The position numbers and the translations under genes were made by a program. A stretch of DNA of 64,000 nucleotides from Gillisella vitis (GTDB lineage: Bacteria > Pseudomonadota > Alphaproteobacteria > Rhizobiales > Rhizobiaceae). The notes beneath the pieces were generated by a model. The model was given only the letters and a program-made list of their open reading frames with translations, did not search any database and was not told the DNA's origin. Every line of letters begins with the position of its first letter. The stretch's first letter is position 1. The DNA lies in assembly GCF_021559775.1 (NCBI RefSeq), contig NZ_CP056047.1, positions 1 through 64,000 on the forward strand, in the 5' to 3' direction. Positions 9,404 through 18,845 of this stretch are shown in pieces.

Positions 9404-9970
9404 TCAGCCCTTGATTGCGGCGGAATCGATCCAGCCAATATTACCGTCATTGCGGCGATAGACAATGTTCAGCTCGTCCTTGCCAGGGCTACGGAACAGT
9501 ACAATGGGCTCATCCGTCATATCCAGCGCCATGACGGCGGTGGCGACAGACATGGTTTTGACCTTCTTGGTGCTTTCGGCCACGATGGTCGGGGCAAAAT
9601 CCTCCGGCACATCCTCGTCTTCTTCTGAAACCGGGTCCATGACCGTGTAGTTGATTTCGAAGTTGTTGGTTGGGATATGGTGATCCTTCAGCTTGCGCTT
9701 GTAGCGCCGCAGGCGCTTTTCGATCCGCTCTGCGGCGGTGTCGAAGGCGACTTGCGGATCGACGGCAGTGCCGGTTGCATGCAGGTTTATACCGGTATCG
9801 AGGTGCAGGGCGCAGTCTGCGGAAAACCGCGAGGCTGATTTTGTCACCGTGACCTGACTGGAATACCCTCCGTCAAAGTATTTGCTTACGGCGTCAGTGA
9901 TCTGGACTTCTATCCGTTGCCGGAAAGATTCGCCGATTTCCATATGTTTGCCGGTTACGCGTACACTCAT
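9404..9970 (-). CDS. hpf: Ribosome hibernation promoting factor, long form
   Basis: Long HPF dimerises 70S ribosomes into inactive 100S particles in stationary phase. The 188-residue protein has the RaiA/HPF ribosome-binding fold at about 1-105 (MSVRVTGKHMEIGESFRQ to RRYKRKLKDHH), a linker, and a C-terminal dimerisation domain at about 130-188 including DEPIVLFRSPGKDELNIVYR. AAGGG precedes the ATG. It lies between rpoN and ptsN on the same strand, 334 bases after rpoN, so it probably has its own promoter in that gap. Confidence 0.93.
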   Translation of the reverse strand: MSVRVTGKHMEIGESFRQRIEVQITDAVSKYFDGGYSSQVTVTKSASRFSADCALHLDTGINLHATGTAVDPQVAFDTAAERIEKRLRRYKRKLKDHHIPTNNFEINYTVMDPVSEEDEDVPEDFAPTIVAESTKKVKTMSVATAVMALDMTDEPIVLFRSPGKDELNIVYRRNDGNIGWIDSAAIKG

Positions 9971-10242
9971 GGAGTTTCCCTTCTTATCGTGATTTGCAGG
10001 GGGAGTTTACGCCAAGCGCGGGGCGCATCCAAGCGTTTCCATAGTCCAAGATAAAAGCTCGGCCATATGCCGGGGCAATTTATCCTATCGGGCCGGGCCA
10101 AATCGGAGCGTCTGTCCGTTCAGGCCTGGAACAACCCGCATGTCAAGGGCGGACTGGGGTGAAAAAAATGCGCAGGATAAGACTAAGTCTCTGATTTTGT
10201 ACATGTCACTATCCCAAAATCGTTCCCGTGTTTTGGCGGTAT

Positions 10243-10271
10243 CCTCTAATTGGCGCGGGCGCCAATGTCAA
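10243..10271 (-). promoter_or_regulatory. Candidate promoter with embedded operator upstream of hpf
   Basis: On the minus strand a perfect TTGACA (10266-10271) and a weak TAGAGG (10243-10248) are 17 bases apart. The spacer is almost entirely a perfect inverted repeat, 8-bp arms ATTGGCGC and GCGCCAAT (10249-10266) around two bases. This could be a repressor site over an hpf promoter, with a leader of about 260 bases. The rest of the 9971-10304 gap shows nothing else I can name. Confidence 0.4.
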
Positions 10272-10304
10272 TGTTTTGTTAAGGATTATTGCAAAGAGCT
10301 GATC

Positions 10305-11894
10305 TCAGCCCGGGTTCCGCGCCAGGGCGCGCTTTTCCCGACGCCTTTGGACGGAGGAGGCGATGTTCATTGCTTCGCGATATTTGGCAACCGTGCGGCG
10401 GGCAAGCTCGACGCCGCCGTTTTTCAGGCTTTCGACAATATCGTCGTCTGAGAGGATATTCTCAGGGCTTTCTTGAGCAATCAACATGCGGATACGATGA
10501 CGAACCGCCTCAGCTGAATGGCTGTCACCGCCTTCTGCCGAGCCGATGGAGACGCTGAAGAAATATTTCAGCTCGAACAGCCCACGTGGTGTCAGCATAT
10601 ATTTGTTGGATGTGACGCGGCTGACGGTGGACTCGTGCATTTTGATGGCGTCGGCCACCGTCTTCAGGTTCAGCGGACGCAGATGATCGACCCCATGGCG
10701 CAGGAAGGCGTCCTGCTGGCGAATGATTTCGGTTGCCACCTTCATGATGGTTTTGGCGCGCTGATCGAGGCTGCGGGTCAGCCAATTGGCGGTTTGCAGG
10801 CAATCCGTCAAAAAGGCCTGCTCACCCTCGGCCTTGCTCTGCCCGGTCTTGCCATTGCCGTTTTGGCCATTGGCAGTCTTCATGGCGCCTTCTCGCAAGC
10901 TGCTGCGGCGGATCTCGGTGAAATAGGCATTGTTGACCAGCACACGCGGCAGGGTTTCCGCATTCAATTCCACCAGCCAGCCACCTTCGAGCGAGGGCGC
11001 CACCAGAATATCGGGCACAACTGTTTCCAGTGCATCGGTTTCGAAACCGGCGCCGGGCTTGGGATTAAGCTTGCGGATTTCGGCCAGCATGTCGAGCAGG
11101 TCTTCCTCATCCACGCCGCATAACCGCTTCAGGCTCGCAAAGTCACGCTTTGCCAGATAATCCAGATTGCCGATCAGGGCTGCCATGGCCGGGTCCAGCC
11201 GGTCGCGCTGGCGCAGTTGAATGGCCAGGCATTCGCCAAGATTGCGCGCAAACAGGCCGGCGGGCTCCATGGTCTGAAGAGCTGCCAGAATCCGTTCCAT
11301 ATCGTCTCGTGAAGCCCCCATCTGGATGGCGACCTCATCCAGGTCGGCACGCAGATATCCGGCCTCGTCCAGCTGGTCGATCAGGGCCAGCGCAATCATC
11401 CGATCCGATGCGGACGAGAGTACGAAAGGCAATTGCTGGCCGAGATGGTCGCGCAACGAAACCTTGCCAGCCACGAAATCATCCAGGTCATAGCCCTCGC
11501 CATCTCCCTGGGCGCCGGGCATCGATTTCCACTGGCCAAGCATTTCGGGTGCATCGGTCTTCGGGTTGGCGCCATCATCGGAAAAGGCCGTGCCGAAATT
11601 GGCGTCCAGCCGCTCGTTCAGATCGCCATCGCCACCATGTTCATACCAGTCACTCTGCAATGTATCGGAGGGGGCTGGTGCTGGTGGGGCTTCGCTATCC
11701 GTGCCTGGGTCGCTGCTGCCTGTTCCTTCGTCATTTGGCGCAAATTCAAGCAGTGGATTCTTCTCGACCTCTTGCGCAATGAATTGCACAAGCTCGAAAT
11801 GGGTCATTTGGAGCAGCTGAATCGATTGCATCAGCTGCGGCGTCATCACCAGAGACTGGTTTTGGCGAAGGAAAAGATTGGCTGATAGGGCCAT
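10305..11894 (-). CDS. rpoN: RNA polymerase sigma-54 factor
   Basis: Sigma-54 directs RNA polymerase to -24/-12 promoters of nitrogen, transport and motility genes and needs an AAA+ activator. The 529-residue protein has region I (LRQNQSLVMTPQLMQSIQLL), an acidic region II (about 50-120), and the core-binding and HTH domains. The invariant RpoN box ARRTVAKYRE is present near the C-terminus. The ATG follows GGGAG. Gene order lptB-rpoN-hpf-ptsN is standard. The 208-base gap from lptB contains a hairpin (12063-12085) but no clear sigma-54 autoregulatory site. Confidence 0.97.
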   Translation of the reverse strand: MALSANLFLRQNQSLVMTPQLMQSIQLLQMTHFELVQFIAQEVEKNPLLEFAPNDEGTGSSDPGTDSEAPPAPAPSDTLQSDWYEHGGDGDLNERLDANFGTAFSDDGANPKTDAPEMLGQWKSMPGAQGDGEGYDLDDFVAGKVSLRDHLGQQLPFVLSSASDRMIALALIDQLDEAGYLRADLDEVAIQMGASRDDMERILAALQTMEPAGLFARNLGECLAIQLRQRDRLDPAMAALIGNLDYLAKRDFASLKRLCGVDEEDLLDMLAEIRKLNPKPGAGFETDALETVVPDILVAPSLEGGWLVELNAETLPRVLVNNAYFTEIRRSSLREGAMKTANGQNGNGKTGQSKAEGEQAFLTDCLQTANWLTRSLDQRAKTIMKVATEIIRQQDAFLRHGVDHLRPLNLKTVADAIKMHESTVSRVTSNKYMLTPRGLFELKYFFSVSIGSAEGGDSHSAEAVRHRIRMLIAQESPENILSDDDIVESLKNGGVELARRTVAKYREAMNIASSVQRRREKRALARNPG

Positions 11895-12102
11895 GGCGGA
11901 CGAAAAACTCCCCTACTATTCCCTCTCGGACCCCTTTTGTTCCTGTTTTGGATTTTCCGAAGTTCCAAGTGGCCCAAAAATTGCTTTTTTATAAGGTTTG
12001 GTCAAGCCGCAGAGGGGCTTCCGACGCAAATAACCTGAAAACGCGAGGCTCTTTGCGGCACAGATGCCGTTTTCAATACGGCATCCCATCGAATTGCGCG
12101 TA

Positions 12103-12909
12103 TTAGAGGCTGAATTTCTCGCCAAGATAGAGGCGTCGTACATCGGGATTGTTGACGATGTCGTCGGCCCGCCCGTGCGTCAGCACTTCACCGGCGTGGA
12201 TGATATAGGCACGGTCGATCAGTCCGAGCGTTTCTCGAACGTTATGATCGGTGATCAGCACACCGATCCCGCGTGCCGTCAGATGCCGCACGAGGTTCTG
12301 GATATCAGACACGGAAATCGGGTCGACACCGGCGAAAGGCTCATCCAGAAGCATGAAGGTCGGATCGGTTGCCAGCGCCCGGGCGATTTCCAGGCGCCGC
12401 CGTTCGCCGCCCGACAAGGAGACGGCTGCCGCCTTGCGCAGTTTCTCGATGTTGAATTCGGCAAGCAGTTCGTTCAGCTTCTGCTCGCGCTTGGTCTTGT
12501 CGCTCTCGTGCAGTTCCAGAACGGCGCGGATATTGTCCTCGACCGACAGGCCCCGGAAAATCGAGGCTTCCTGCGGTAGATAGCCGACGCCCAGCCTGGA
12601 GCGGCGGTACATCGGCATCGAGGTCACGTCATTGCCGTTAATGGCGATCGTGCCCATATCCACCGGCACGAGGCCGGTGATCATGTAGAAACAGGTGGTC
12701 TTGCCTGCGCCATTTGGCCCGAGAAGGCCGACAGCCTCACCCCTGCGCACGACGAGCGAAGCCCCATTGACCACGCGGCGGGTATTATAGGTTTTCGTCA
12801 GCCCATGGGCGATCAGCGTACCTTCGTACCTGTTCTTCTCGCGTGCTGCGTCTGATGGCGCGGCGGCATTCGCGTCCTGTTGCTTGGATGTCAAACCGGG
12901 AACTTTCAC
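12103..12909 (-). CDS. lptB: LPS export ABC transporter ATPase LptB
   Basis: LptB powers extraction of lipopolysaccharide from the inner membrane with LptFG and LptC. The 268-residue protein has Walker A GPNGAGKTT at 64-72, the ABC signature LSGGERRRLEIARAL and Walker B FMLLDEPFAGVDP. An N-terminal extension of about 28 residues is not conserved. The start is a GTG at 12909 with no clear ribosome binding site, 14 bases after the lptA stop, so translational coupling to lptA is likely. No ATG lies upstream of the conserved domain. Confidence 0.94.
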   Translation of the reverse strand: MKVPGLTSKQQDANAAAPSDAAREKNRYEGTLIAHGLTKTYNTRRVVNGASLVVRRGEAVGLLGPNGAGKTTCFYMITGLVPVDMGTIAINGNDVTSMPMYRRSRLGVGYLPQEASIFRGLSVEDNIRAVLELHESDKTKREQKLNELLAEFNIEKLRKAAAVSLSGGERRRLEIARALATDPTFMLLDEPFAGVDPISVSDIQNLVRHLTARGIGVLITDHNVRETLGLIDRAYIIHAGEVLTHGRADDIVNNPDVRRLYLGEKFSL

Positions 12910-12923
12910 GTCTGCGTTCGCAA

Positions 12924-13487
12924 TCAGGGTTTCTGCTTGGACTTGGGATCCAGCTGGATTTGCACGCGCTTACCACAACTGTCGAGCTTGGCTTCGCCCG
13001 TCGTCATATGGACGGTGAGCTTGCAGCCGACGAACACATTGCCGCCTTCCGACAGCACGACCTTGTCGCCATCCAGCGTAAAGATCTGGGTGTTCATGTC
13101 GAAATGGCCCTTGTCGGCCGTGGCCTGCTGGGTTTCGGTATTGAGAACGACGTTATCGGCCACATCGATCGTGTCGATCTTGGCGTCGCCGCTGGTCACA
13201 GCCGCGCCCTGGCCCTTGTATTTCACCACCATCGTGCCGGAACGCATCGTGGTGGTGCCCTGAACCACCTTCACATTGCCGTTGAAGTTGGCTTTGTTCT
13301 CTTGCTGATGCACTTCCAATGCATCGCTTTCGATCTGGATCGGCTTGTCGCCGGACAGTTTCAGACTGTTCATGTTGCTGGTAGCGGACTGGGCAAACGC
13401 GCCGGTTGCGGCTGCGGTCGCGACAAGGCCTGCGGTCAGCGTGGCGCAAGCAACGCGGAAGGAAAGGCGACGGTGGCTGTGCGTCAT
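12924..13487 (-). CDS. lptA: LPS transport periplasmic protein LptA (OstA-like)
   Basis: LptA forms the periplasmic bridge that carries LPS to the outer membrane. The 187-residue protein starts with a signal peptide (about 1-33, ending near GAFAQ), then an OstA/LptA beta-jellyroll domain with KPIQIESDALEVHQQENKA and FNGNVKVVQGTTTMRS, the usual pattern. It lies 9 bases after lptC and 14 before lptB, so lptC-lptA-lptB is an operon. Confidence 0.9.
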   Translation of the reverse strand: MTHSHRRLSFRVACATLTAGLVATAAATGAFAQSATSNMNSLKLSGDKPIQIESDALEVHQQENKANFNGNVKVVQGTTTMRSGTMVVKYKGQGAAVTSGDAKIDTIDVADNVVLNTETQQATADKGHFDMNTQIFTLDGDKVVLSEGGNVFVGCKLTVHMTTGEAKLDSCGKRVQIQLDPKSKQKP

Positions 13488-13496
13488 GATCTGTTC

Positions 13497-14162
13497 TCAG
13501 TTGCCCGGTTTCTGAAGGGCGGTCGGTGCGATATTCAATCGGACCGCGCCCGTCAGCGTGATTGTCTGTCCCTTATCGGTCATATCCATCGACTGTGCAA
13601 CGATTGATGACTCTTTCGTCTTGATGGAGACCGGTTGATTTGTCTTAAGCTTTCCCGCTTTCACGTCAAGATCGGCGGATTGAAACTCTGCGTCCACACC
13701 GCTGGAGAGATGGATCGTGAAGGGTCTGTCCAGCACCATCTTGTCGGAAGAGCGGTCATAGGTGCCCCTTTGTGCCTTGATATCGGCGGAGGTGTCATCA
13801 TTGACCGGCATGGTCGCTGTAATCGTTTCCAGCGTGATGAGGTTGGGGTTCTTGATATCTTGCAGCGCCCGCACGGCATTCATCGAATAGGGCGCACCAT
13901 TGGAATTGCGTCCGGAGATGGCCGGCTTGGCCATGACCACCTTGCCATCCTCGATCTTGGCGCCCTCGATCTTGATATTGTCAGGCAGATAGGCCCTGAC
14001 GACGGAGACGGCAATAAAGCCGAGCGAGAGCACGACGGCCAAAGCCGGCAAGGCGATGCGCAGCCGCCTGACGCGATGCGAGTGGCCGACCGCCTTGCGA
14101 TAGGAGGTATCGGGGGAAGGGGGGCGCGGCTCTAGGGCACCTTTATCTAAACGCTTGAGCAT
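13497..14162 (-). CDS. lptC: LPS export protein LptC
   Basis: LptC is the bitopic inner-membrane protein that passes LPS from LptBFG to LptA. The 221-residue product has one membrane segment (LRIALPALAVVLSLGFIAVS, about residues 36-55) and a periplasmic LptC domain containing DIKAQRGTYDRSSDKMVLD. The frame can be extended to a TTG at 14237, but the ATG at 14162 gives a more normal cytoplasmic tail. Gene order before lptA supports the assignment, since LptC sequence is poorly conserved. Confidence 0.82.
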   Translation of the reverse strand: MLKRLDKGALEPRPPSPDTSYRKAVGHSHRVRRLRIALPALAVVLSLGFIAVSVVRAYLPDNIKIEGAKIEDGKVVMAKPAISGRNSNGAPYSMNAVRALQDIKNPNLITLETITATMPVNDDTSADIKAQRGTYDRSSDKMVLDRPFTIHLSSGVDAEFQSADLDVKAGKLKTNQPVSIKTKESSIVAQSMDMTDKGQTITLTGAVRLNIAPTALQKPGN

Positions 14163-14628
14163 GCTCGATAATCCGTAGAGCCGATCGGTTATTTTGTTAC
14201 CCGTTTGCCGGGTGAACCGCTTCCAGCTACCATTCAAGACAGTTACTGGCTGGAAATATGGATTTTTTCAAGTCTGTTACAAGCTTTCTGCTGGCGGCTT
14301 TTGTTGGAGAGTGGCGCTATCCATCGTCTTTGCCAACGCTGCGACCCGCAGCAGTCTGTTTGCGAAGATCTGTATCGTGCATGCCGGATGATAGGAGGGT
14401 CGTCATTTTTCGGTTGTGTTTGCCGATTTTGCAGTCCGAATTGGCCCCCATTGAGCCGGGGATATGAAATCGTCAGCGACATGTGGGCTTAAGCGATTGA
14501 TTAATCCAATTTTTTATGGTGTTTTACACCCCGAACAAGCTGGCGGTCATTGCTCTGCCGCTTTTACGGCGGGCTGGGGCCCGCGAACTGATTTTCAGTG
14601 AACTGTCTAGACCGAACAGGGGGTTAAC
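14163..14628. other. Divergent intergenic region between lptC and ihfB
   Basis: These 466 bases are less GC-rich than the neighbours and must hold the divergent promoters of the lpt operon and ihfB. I see no convincing -35/-10 pair, repeat or small gene in it. Confidence 0.5.
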
Positions 14629-14940
14629 GTGATCAAATCCGAGCTGGTGCAAATCGTTGCGGCCCGCAATCCGCATCTTTATCACCGCGACGTGGAAAAC
14701 ATCGTCAACGCCGTTCTGGATGAAATCACCGATGCGCTCGCGTCCGGCAATCGTGTCGAATTGCGTGGTTTCGGCGCTTTTTCGGTGAAAAACCGCCCGT
14801 CGCGGACCGGACGCAATCCCCGCACGGGGGATACGGTTTTCGTCGAGGAAAAATGGGTGCCGTTTTTCAAGACCGGCAAAGAGTTGCGCGAGCGCCTCAA
14901 TCCCGGCATGGATGACGAGGATGACGGCGACGCCGACTGA
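14629..14940 (+). CDS. ihfB: Integration host factor beta subunit
   Basis: IHF beta pairs with IHF alpha to bend DNA sharply at specific sites, and is a common partner of sigma-54 promoters. The 103-residue protein has the bacterial histone-like fold with [20 protein letters not shown], containing the intercalating proline arm, and an acidic tail DDEDDGDAD. The start is a GTG at 14629 preceded by AGGGGG. LptC is divergent and a LapA-type gene follows. Confidence 0.95.
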
Positions 14941-15175
14941 TCGGATCTTCAGCCGTTCGGTGTTGCATTCCGGCGTGTCGTGACCCTGCAAATGATATCG
15001 GGTGAATTATCCGGGTCGGCCTTGCATGAGTCCGGCCCCTTTCCATATGATGACGCAATTCGTGGTGAAGAGGCCGTTGGACTGTGAGTTGCAGGATTGT
15101 CGGTTTTTTGTCGTGATGACAGTAATCGGCAACGTTTAAAACCCGGCTGCGGCAAGATCCGGCAGGAGATGCGTG

Positions 15176-15526
15176 ATGGTGGTCAAAAAGATTTTCAATA
15201 TCGTCATTCTGGTGCCGCTGGCAGTGGTGCTGATCGTGCTGTGTGTCGCCAATCGGCAATGGGTAACGCTGGCGCTCAATCCATTCCGCCCTGATGATCA
15301 GATGCTGTCGGCAGGCGCGCCCTTCTTCGTCTTCCTGCTGATCACTTTTTTGCTTGGCGCCTTGGCAGGCAGTTTTGCCACTTGGCTGACCCAGGGCAAG
15401 CACCGCAAGCGCGCCCGGCATGAGGCGCGTGCTGCGGTAAAATGGCGTGGCGAGGCCGATCAACAGAAGAAGCGAGCCGAGCAGATCGCGGCATCCGGTC
15501 ACGTGAGCCAGTTGCCATCGCCTTGA
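15176..15526 (+). CDS. LapA-domain (DUF1049) inner membrane protein
   Basis: This is a 116-residue protein with two membrane segments (about 6-24 and 47-70) and a basic cytoplasmic tail predicted to be helical, typical of the LapA/YciS family. In enterobacteria its relative takes part in LPS assembly control, but function in rhizobia is not established. A GGAG site precedes ATG 15176; a GTG lies one codon earlier. It follows ihfB, a common pairing. Confidence 0.75.
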   Translation: MVVKKIFNIVILVPLAVVLIVLCVANRQWVTLALNPFRPDDQMLSAGAPFFVFLLITFLLGALAGSFATWLTQGKHRKRARHEARAAVKWRGEADQQKKRAEQIAASGHVSQLPSP

Positions 15527-15652
15527 CCGTTGCCGGAACTTAAGCTGCTCGCTACCCTTTTCTCCGCGGCTTTTGAATGATAAAGGCCCGCTGCCTTGGC
15601 CACGCAGGATTTATGTTTTCGATTTCGAGCATAATTTGCGCGGGCAACCTAC

Positions 15653-15692
15653 CGCATAATTCCTTAGATCGGACCCGATGTGAGGAATTATG
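15653..15692. repeat. Partial RIME-like palindrome
   Basis: GCATAATTCC and GGAATTATG arms flank TTAGATCGGACCCGATGTGA, resembling the first palindrome of the copy at 8654. The second palindrome is absent. The rest of the 15527-15830 gap shows nothing else. Confidence 0.5.
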
Positions 15693-15830
15693 ACTATAGC
15701 CAATACCACGCCTGAACCGGAGACGGCCAGGAGACCATGCCGTCGTTATGAAGCGTTACCATAGAACCGGGCGTGCAATTGTAAGCTCGTCGTGGGTTCA
15801 GGGCGCTGTCATCGGAAAGCCGAGCCGATT

Positions 15831-17048
15831 GTGAAAGACAAATCTCGCCGACCACCCAGCAAGAGCGCTCCCGGCACGGCGTCCGCCGGCAAGGGGCGTT
15901 CCTCCTCTCGCCCCGCCGCATCTCTCCCAGCCAAGTCTCAGCCCGATCGCAATGGGGGAAGCCCTTATCGTGGTACCGGGCAAAAGCCGGTGCGCAGCCA
16001 GACAGGCGCAGATGCTAGGGAAACGGCAAGGGTTTCCGCACCATCGCCCCGCATGGAAAAAGATCCTGTGCAGGATTCGGCAACACCCGCCAATGCGCCA
16101 TTGGCGCTTCGCCCAGGCCCGATGCCCCGCGAGAACCTGCCGCTCATTCTGGAATCGATGGGGGCTGGCGATTTTCACCTGATCGACAGTGGTCATGGTC
16201 TGAAACTCGAACAATACGGCCCCTATCGGATCGTGCGTCCCGAAGCACAGGCTCTCTGGCCGCCGGGCCTTGCTCCGCATGTCTGGGAAAAAGCCGATGC
16301 GGTGTTTTCCGGTGATACCGACGAGGATGGCATGGGCCGCTGGCGCTTTCCCCGCGAGGCGCTGGGCGAAACCTGGCCATTATCGCTGCTGGGCGTCGAT
16401 TTTCTCGGGCGCTTCACGTCCTTTCGCCATGTCGGCGTCTTTCCCGAGCAGATCGCCCATTGGACCTGGATGAAAGACCGGGTTGAGAAAGCAAAGATCG
16501 CGAACGCAGAGCGGCCATTGAGAGTGCTCAATCTTTTCGGCTATACCGGCGTGGCTTCACTGGTTGCGGCGGCGGCGGGTGCCGAAGTCACCCATGTGGA
16601 TGCATCGAAGAAGGCAATCGGTTGGGCGCGGGAAAACCAGACGCTCAGCCGCCTCGACCGCGCTCCGATCCGCTGGATCTGCGATGACGCAATGAAGTTT
16701 ATCCAGCGGGAAGAGCGGCGCGGCAGCCAGTATGACATTATTCTCACCGACCCGCCAAAATTTGGCCGAGGTCCGAATGGCGAGGTCTGGCATCTGTTCG
16801 AGCATTTGCCGCTGATGCTGTCGCTGTGCCGGGAAATCCTGTCGCCCAAGGCCGAAGGCCTGGTGCTGACGGCCTATTCGATCCGCGCCAGTTTCTACGC
16901 TATCCATGAATTGATGCGCGAGACCATGCGCGGCAAGGGCGGTCTGGTCGAGTCCGGCGAACTGGTCCTGCGCGAGGCAGGTCTGGATGGCAAGACACCT
17001 GGTCGGGCCTTGTCCACATCGCTGTTCAGCAGATGGGTTCCAAAATGA
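15831..17048 (+). CDS. Class I SAM-dependent rRNA-type methyltransferase with disordered N-terminus
   Basis: The C-terminal 300 residues form an RlmI/RlmK-like methyltransferase: VLNLFGYTGVASLVAAAAG is the SAM-binding motif I and ILTDPPKFGRG carries the DPPK catalytic motif. About the first 100 residues are Pro/Ser/Arg-rich and look disordered. I use the GTG at 15831; a GTG at 15792 and an ATG at 16053 are alternatives, and no strong ribosome binding site distinguishes them. The stop overlaps the next start (ATGA), so it is co-translated with another RNA methyltransferase. The target base is unknown. Confidence 0.8.
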   Translation: MKDKSRRPPSKSAPGTASAGKGRSSSRPAASLPAKSQPDRNGGSPYRGTGQKPVRSQTGADARETARVSAPSPRMEKDPVQDSATPANAPLALRPGPMPRENLPLILESMGAGDFHLIDSGHGLKLEQYGPYRIVRPEAQALWPPGLAPHVWEKADAVFSGDTDEDGMGRWRFPREALGETWPLSLLGVDFLGRFTSFRHVGVFPEQIAHWTWMKDRVEKAKIANAERPLRVLNLFGYTGVASLVAAAAGAEVTHVDASKKAIGWARENQTLSRLDRAPIRWICDDAMKFIQREERRGSQYDIILTDPPKFGRGPNGEVWHLFEHLPLMLSLCREILSPKAEGLVLTAYSIRASFYAIHELMRETMRGKGGLVESGELVLREAGLDGKTPGRALSTSLFSRWVPK

Positions 17049-17929
17049 GTAATGGTTTCAAGGGCGGCGCCTCCAGCTTCGCCGATAAGGGGGCAGGGGG
17101 CAAGGTCGGGCAGGTGAAGGAAGTCACCAGCCTCGCCAACCCGATCGTCAAGGATATCAAGGCGCTTTCCCAGAAAAAGACCCGTGACGAGACGCGAACG
17201 TTTCTGGCCGAAGGCCTGAAGCTGGTGATCGATGCGGTGGAACTCGGCTGGAGCCTGCGCTACCTGATCTATTCCAAGGCTGCCAAGGGCAAGCCGCAGG
17301 TGGAACGGATCGCGGCGCGCACCGTTGCCCATGGCGGCATGGTGCTGGAGGTCAGCGAAAAGGTCATGGCCTCCATTACCCGCAAGGACAATCCGCAAAT
17401 GGTGGCGGGCGTGTTCGACCAGCGCTGGAAGGCGCTGAAGGATGTCAGCCTGACGGAGGGGGAAACCTGGGTGGCGCTCGACCGGGTGCGCGATCCCGGC
17501 AATCTCGGCACGATTATCCGCACCGCCGATGCGGCGGGCGCCTCTGGCGTCATACTGATTGGTGACAGCACCGATCCCTTCGCCATGGAGACGGTGCGTG
17601 CCACGATGGGGTCGATTTTCGCGCTGCCGCTGGTCAAGACCACTGTTGCCGATTTTCTCGGCTGGAAGAGCAAGGCGGGCGTCAGCGTCGTCGCCACCCA
17701 TCTGGCTGGCGCGGTGGATTACCGTACCGTGGATTACAAGCGCCGCCCGGTGGTGGTGCTGATGGGCAATGAGCAATCCGGCCTGCCGGAGGAATTGGCC
17801 AGCCGGGCTGACATGCTGGCGCGCATCCCCCAGGCCGGATTGGCCGACTCCCTTAATCTGGCTGTGGCAACCGGCGTCATGCTGTTTGAAGCCCGGCGCC
17901 ATCTTCTCACCCTCGACGAGGCCAAATGA
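17045..17929 (+). CDS. TrmH/SpoU-family RNA 2'-O-ribose methyltransferase
   Basis: This SPOUT methyltransferase of 294 residues has an N-terminal substrate-binding domain (about 20-110) and the three SpoU motifs: [33 protein letters not shown] and [20 protein letters not shown]. Such enzymes methylate ribose 2'-OH in 23S rRNA or tRNA; the target is not decided. The ATG at 17045 overlaps the previous stop by ATGA and is preferred over an ATG at 17033. Its own stop overlaps the lspA start in the same way. Confidence 0.88.
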   Translation: MSNGFKGGASSFADKGAGGKVGQVKEVTSLANPIVKDIKALSQKKTRDETRTFLAEGLKLVIDAVELGWSLRYLIYSKAAKGKPQVERIAARTVAHGGMVLEVSEKVMASITRKDNPQMVAGVFDQRWKALKDVSLTEGETWVALDRVRDPGNLGTIIRTADAAGASGVILIGDSTDPFAMETVRATMGSIFALPLVKTTVADFLGWKSKAGVSVVATHLAGAVDYRTVDYKRRPVVVLMGNEQSGLPEELASRADMLARIPQAGLADSLNLAVATGVMLFEARRHLLTLDEAK

Positions 17930-18417
17930 CCCGTTCCGCTGCCTTGTTTTGTCGCCCGGTTCCGGCCATCCTGTTCATCCTTTCGCTGCTGATTTTGGAC
18001 CAGGCGATCAAATATGCGGTCGAGGTCAGCTTGCCCATGCATGAACTCGTGCCTGTTGTGCCGATGCTTGGCCTGTTTCGCACCCACAATCTCGGCGTGG
18101 CCTTTTCCATGCTTTCGCATCTCGATGCCTGGGTCATCGTCGTCATGCGGCTTGCCATCGTCGCTTTTGTCGCCTGGCTCTGGCGCCAGACCAGCCGCGA
18201 TCACCAGTTTGCACATCTGGGCTATTGCCTGATCATTGCCGGCGCTTTCGGTAATATCATCGACCGATTCACCTATGGCTATGTGGTGGACTATATCTTG
18301 TTTCATACCGAGACATGGTCGTTTGCGGTCTTCAACCTGGCCGATAGCCTGATTACAATAGGGGCGGGCTTCATCCTGCTGGAAGAACTGCTGGTTCTGC
18401 GCCGCTCGAAAGGGTAG
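17926..18417 (+). CDS. lspA: Lipoprotein signal peptidase (signal peptidase II)
   Basis: LspA cleaves the signal peptide of diacylglyceryl-modified prolipoproteins in the inner membrane. The 163-residue protein has four membrane segments. The catalytic aspartates are D122 (VVDYI) and D140 (FNLADS), and HNLGVAFS and GNIIDR are family signatures. The ATGA overlap makes a three-gene translational chain with the two RNA methyltransferases. A terminator lies about 95 bases downstream. Confidence 0.95.
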   Translation: MTRSAALFCRPVPAILFILSLLILDQAIKYAVEVSLPMHELVPVVPMLGLFRTHNLGVAFSMLSHLDAWVIVVMRLAIVAFVAWLWRQTSRDHQFAHLGYCLIIAGAFGNIIDRFTYGYVVDYILFHTETWSFAVFNLADSLITIGAGFILLEELLVLRRSKG

Positions 18418-18513
18418 AGGCGAAATTTCCCGCTCGACCACGTCGAACTAGTGATGGAAATTTTCCCCAAAAGGTGTAGCATGGCATGGAACAGAATTGC
18501 TTCATGCCGTGAG

Positions 18514-18536
18514 CCGCTCGCCCCAAGCGGTTTTTT
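18514..18536 (+). terminator. Terminator after lspA
   Basis: A short GC stem CCGCT/AGCGG with a 7-base loop is followed by six T residues. It would end the methyltransferase-lspA transcript. Confidence 0.65.
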
Positions 18537-18613
18537 CACGCAGCATTGAGGGTCGGTTTACCGAGATTGAACGTGGTGTGCCGGTCGTAACAAAACGTTG
18601 ACGGGGCTTTGCT

Positions 18614-18715
18614 ACTGCATAATTCATCAAATCGGCCTTGGTTTAATGAGAGAGTTATGCAGCGGATTTGAAGCACCATAGCGTACCTGACGTTTCTTGC
18701 AGGGACCTGGTGGTG
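18614..18715. repeat. RIME-like element, degenerate copy
   Basis: CTGCATAA (18615-18622) pairs with TTATGCAG at 18655-18662, enclosing AAATCGG...GGTTTAA, then GCGGATTTGAAGCACCATAGCG as in the 8654 copy. The second palindrome is decayed, so the right boundary is approximate. Confidence 0.6.
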
Positions 18716-18845
18716 TGGCCAGATAAATGTCGTGATCTTGGTGGGCGCGCCGGATACCGGACGATGGAAAAAAACACCGAACTAAGGTGGGTTTCATCCT
18801 CCTCTTCCGAAAGGCTTTGCCGGACAGTTGCCGGAGTAGGCGCAG

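Noticed and set aside
17000..17030. DnaA-box-like TTGTCCACA
   Set aside because: A single near-match inside a coding gene (another near 23129) is expected by chance.
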